Part shown: one piece after another, positions 62,489 to 64,000 of the stretch
How positions within the stretch are numbered: position 1 is the first letter of the stretch
How the letters are laid out: each line of letters opens with the position of its first letter
NCBI RefSeq assembly: GCF_016097555.1
Contig: NW_024532763.1
Coordinates: forward strand, 1-64,000
DNA: 64,000 nucleotides
Direction of reading: 5' to 3'
DNA from: Gigantopelta aegis
Lineage: Eukaryota; Mollusca; Gastropoda; Neomphalida; Peltospiridae
Notes under the pieces: model-generated
The model's input: only the letters and a program-made list of their open reading frames with translations
What the model was told of the DNA's origin: nothing
Database searches by the model: none
Translations under genes and position numbers: made by a program

Positions 62489-64000
62489 ATGGCTGACACT
62501 TCTAATACCATAATATCAGAAGCTCAGAAGAGGGCACAAGAGGTAAAGATGGCCACAAAAATTCTAATTCACTTTGTCATTGTCTCTTTTCAGATTGCTG
62601 CCAAATTAACAGCTGGAGCGTTCAGTAATGGCGGAGATGGTAAGTATTTATTTTGTGTAGTCAATCATGTTATTTGTACTAATAGACAATAATCGTAAAA
62701 GACCACTAGAAGATAATTATGGCATTGATGGGCCAGAAACAAAGAAATTACCAGCGATGGTACAGTTCCTCCCGGGACCCAACCAGCTTCCGCAAATGCC
62801 AAAGCAATAGCTCAAGCAGCAATATCAAAGTATGCGTACCTAATTAAAAGTCTATTTCAATTTTACTTTTATATTTCAGGATTGCGGGACAATTAGGTTT
62901 AGCAGCATCGATGACAATAGAGATTAAAATTCCTAATAGGATGGTCGGTTTAGGTAGGTCACATGACTTTCTCTACCAAGTCACACGATTGAATCTTCTA
63001 CAGTGATAGGTAGACAAGGAGAAATGATAAACAAATTACAGGCTGAATCAGGAGCTAGAATACAAGTAGCACCAGGTGACAATGTACATGTAATGCATGT
63101 AGTATATCCATGGATACTTTATAGATGGATCTGAGATAAATGGCGAGAGGCAAGTGAGCATATCCGGATCTCCCGAGACAGTAGAGTGAGTTTGTGACTC
63201 TTGATTGACTTCAGATCATGTTTCTGTGTTTGCCTAGGAGAGCTAAAAGTTATGTCCATAAAGTGATAGAAGATGCTGGAGGAGTAACAAGTGTTGTTTC
63301 AGTATGTAATATGTTTATATGTACTGTTAGTGAGCATCAGTGCATACTTACTACAGTGACCCTAGGATAGCTACCATTAGTAAACTCTAGACTAGTGAAC
63401 ATCAGTACTTACCACAGTCATCTAGGATAGCTACCATTAGTAAGGTCTAGACTAGTAAACATCAGTGCTTACCACAGTCATCTAGGATAGCTACCATTAG
63501 TAAGGTCTAGACTAGTAAACATCAGTACTTACCACAGTCATCTAGGATAGCTACCATTAGTAAGCTCTAGACTAGTAAACATCAGTACTTACCACAGTCA
63601 TCTAGGATAGCTACCATTAGTAAGGTCTAGACTAGTAAACATCAGTACTTACCACAGTGACCTAGGATAGCTACTATTAGTAAGCTCTAGACTAGTAAAC
63701 ATCAGTACTTACCACAGTCATCTAGGATAGCTACCATTAGTAAGGTCTAGACTAGTAAACATCAGTACTTACCACAGTCATCTAGGATAGCCAGCATTAA
63801 TAAGATCTAGACTAGTAAACATTAGTACTTACCACAGTGACCTAGGATAGCCAGGGTCTAGACTAGTGAACATCAGTACTTACCACAGTGACCTAGGATA
63901 CTATAAATTATTCAATAGACTAGTTTGACATAGGATGATAACATTTCTGTGGTAGCAAGTGATTTAGTTTTTTACGGATCCTCTGTAACTGATGATAAAG
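62489..64000 (+). CDS. far upstream element-binding protein-like KH protein (5' part)
   Basis: FUBP/KHSRP proteins bind single-stranded DNA or AU-rich RNA through four KH domains. Exon 1 (62489-62542) reads MADTSNTIISEAQKRAQE and splices to IAAKLTAGAFSNGGDG (62594-62640), matching the N-box helix RARQIAAKIGGDA of human FUBP1. Then KRPLEDNYGIDGPETKKLPA (62697-62755), and the first KH domain: IEIKIPNRMVGLVIGRQGEM (62920-63025, with the GxxG loop GRQGE), NKLQAESGARIQVAPGD, SGSPETVERAKSYVHKVIED (63150-63275). The gene runs off the right edge of the window, so later KH domains are not seen. Whether it is FUBP1, FUBP3 or KHSRP cannot be decided. Confidence 0.88.
63330..63895 (+). repeat. 60-bp minisatellite in a FUBP-like intron
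   Basis: About nine tandem copies of a 60-base unit made of catcagtacttaccacagtc, atctaggatagctaccatta and gtaaggtctagactagtaaa. Copies are over 95 percent alike. It begins some 25 bases after the donor of the KH exon. The same family occurs at 27495-27670. Confidence 0.97.

Overview
The window looks like AT-rich nuclear DNA from an animal. All recognisable genes are eukaryotic and mostly metazoan: cohesin, the SCAR/WAVE subunit BRK1, a ROCO (LRRK-type) kinase, an animal haem peroxidase and a motile-cilium dynein regulatory complex subunit. Genes are packed tightly, introns are mostly 50-150 bases, and many introns carry their own minisatellite. This fits an early-branching animal with a compact genome, and a sponge is my best guess, but no single feature proves it. 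Nearly every conserved exon needs one-base frame changes to match its family. The sequence is therefore probably lightly polished long-read assembly, and most breaks should not be read as pseudogenes.

Layout, left to right. 0.6-2.4 kb: fragments of an unrecognised minus-strand gene, one piece resembling a PH domain. 2.5-4.9 kb: a ~0.7 kb duplication of the last exons of GHITM. 4.5-6.0 kb: GHITM (minus). 6.1-17.7 kb: IQCA1/DRC11 (plus), with a complete secreted-type haem peroxidase (minus) inside one of its introns. 17.7-19.7 kb: gene-poor. 19.7-30.5 kb: LRRK-type ROCO kinase (minus), its kinase domain split by a 2.2 kb minisatellite. 30.8-33.2 kb: an unrecognised minus-strand gene. 33.4-34.4 kb: MRPS18B (plus). 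34.6-39.5 kb: an ankyrin-repeat gene (minus). 40-47 kb: SMC1 (plus). 48.0 kb: BRK1 (minus). 48.4-54.4 kb: SKI2-type RNA helicase (plus). 54.9-56.4 kb: GTDC1/QTMAN glycosyltransferase (minus). 57.0-58.3 kb: eRF1 (plus, intronless coding region). 58.5-59.2 kb: GC-rich repeats. 59.4-60.6 kb: EXOSC4/RRP41 (minus). 60.7-60.9 kb: small one-pass membrane protein (plus). 61.1-62.4 kb: ACTR6 (minus). 62.5 kb to the end: FUBP-like KH protein (plus, cut by the window edge).

Most genes form head-to-head pairs separated by about 100-600 bases, so shared bidirectional promoters are likely: GHITM/IQCA1, unknown/MRPS18B, ankyrin/SMC1, BRK1/SKI2, GTDC1/eRF1, EXOSC4/small membrane protein and ACTR6/FUBP. The set is mainly housekeeping: RNA decay (SKI2 helicase and the exosome core subunit RRP41 act in the same 3'-to-5' pathway), translation (eRF1, MRPS18B, a tRNA-queuosine glycosyltransferase), chromatin (SMC1, ACTR6) and actin nucleation (BRK1).

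The most unusual signals are an 82-base GTDC1 intron that folds into an almost perfect hairpin (mirtron-like), a 30-bp tandem repeat that copies a SKI2 5' splice site seven times, a 60-bp minisatellite shared by introns of two distant genes, and a ROCO kinase with altered catalytic motifs.
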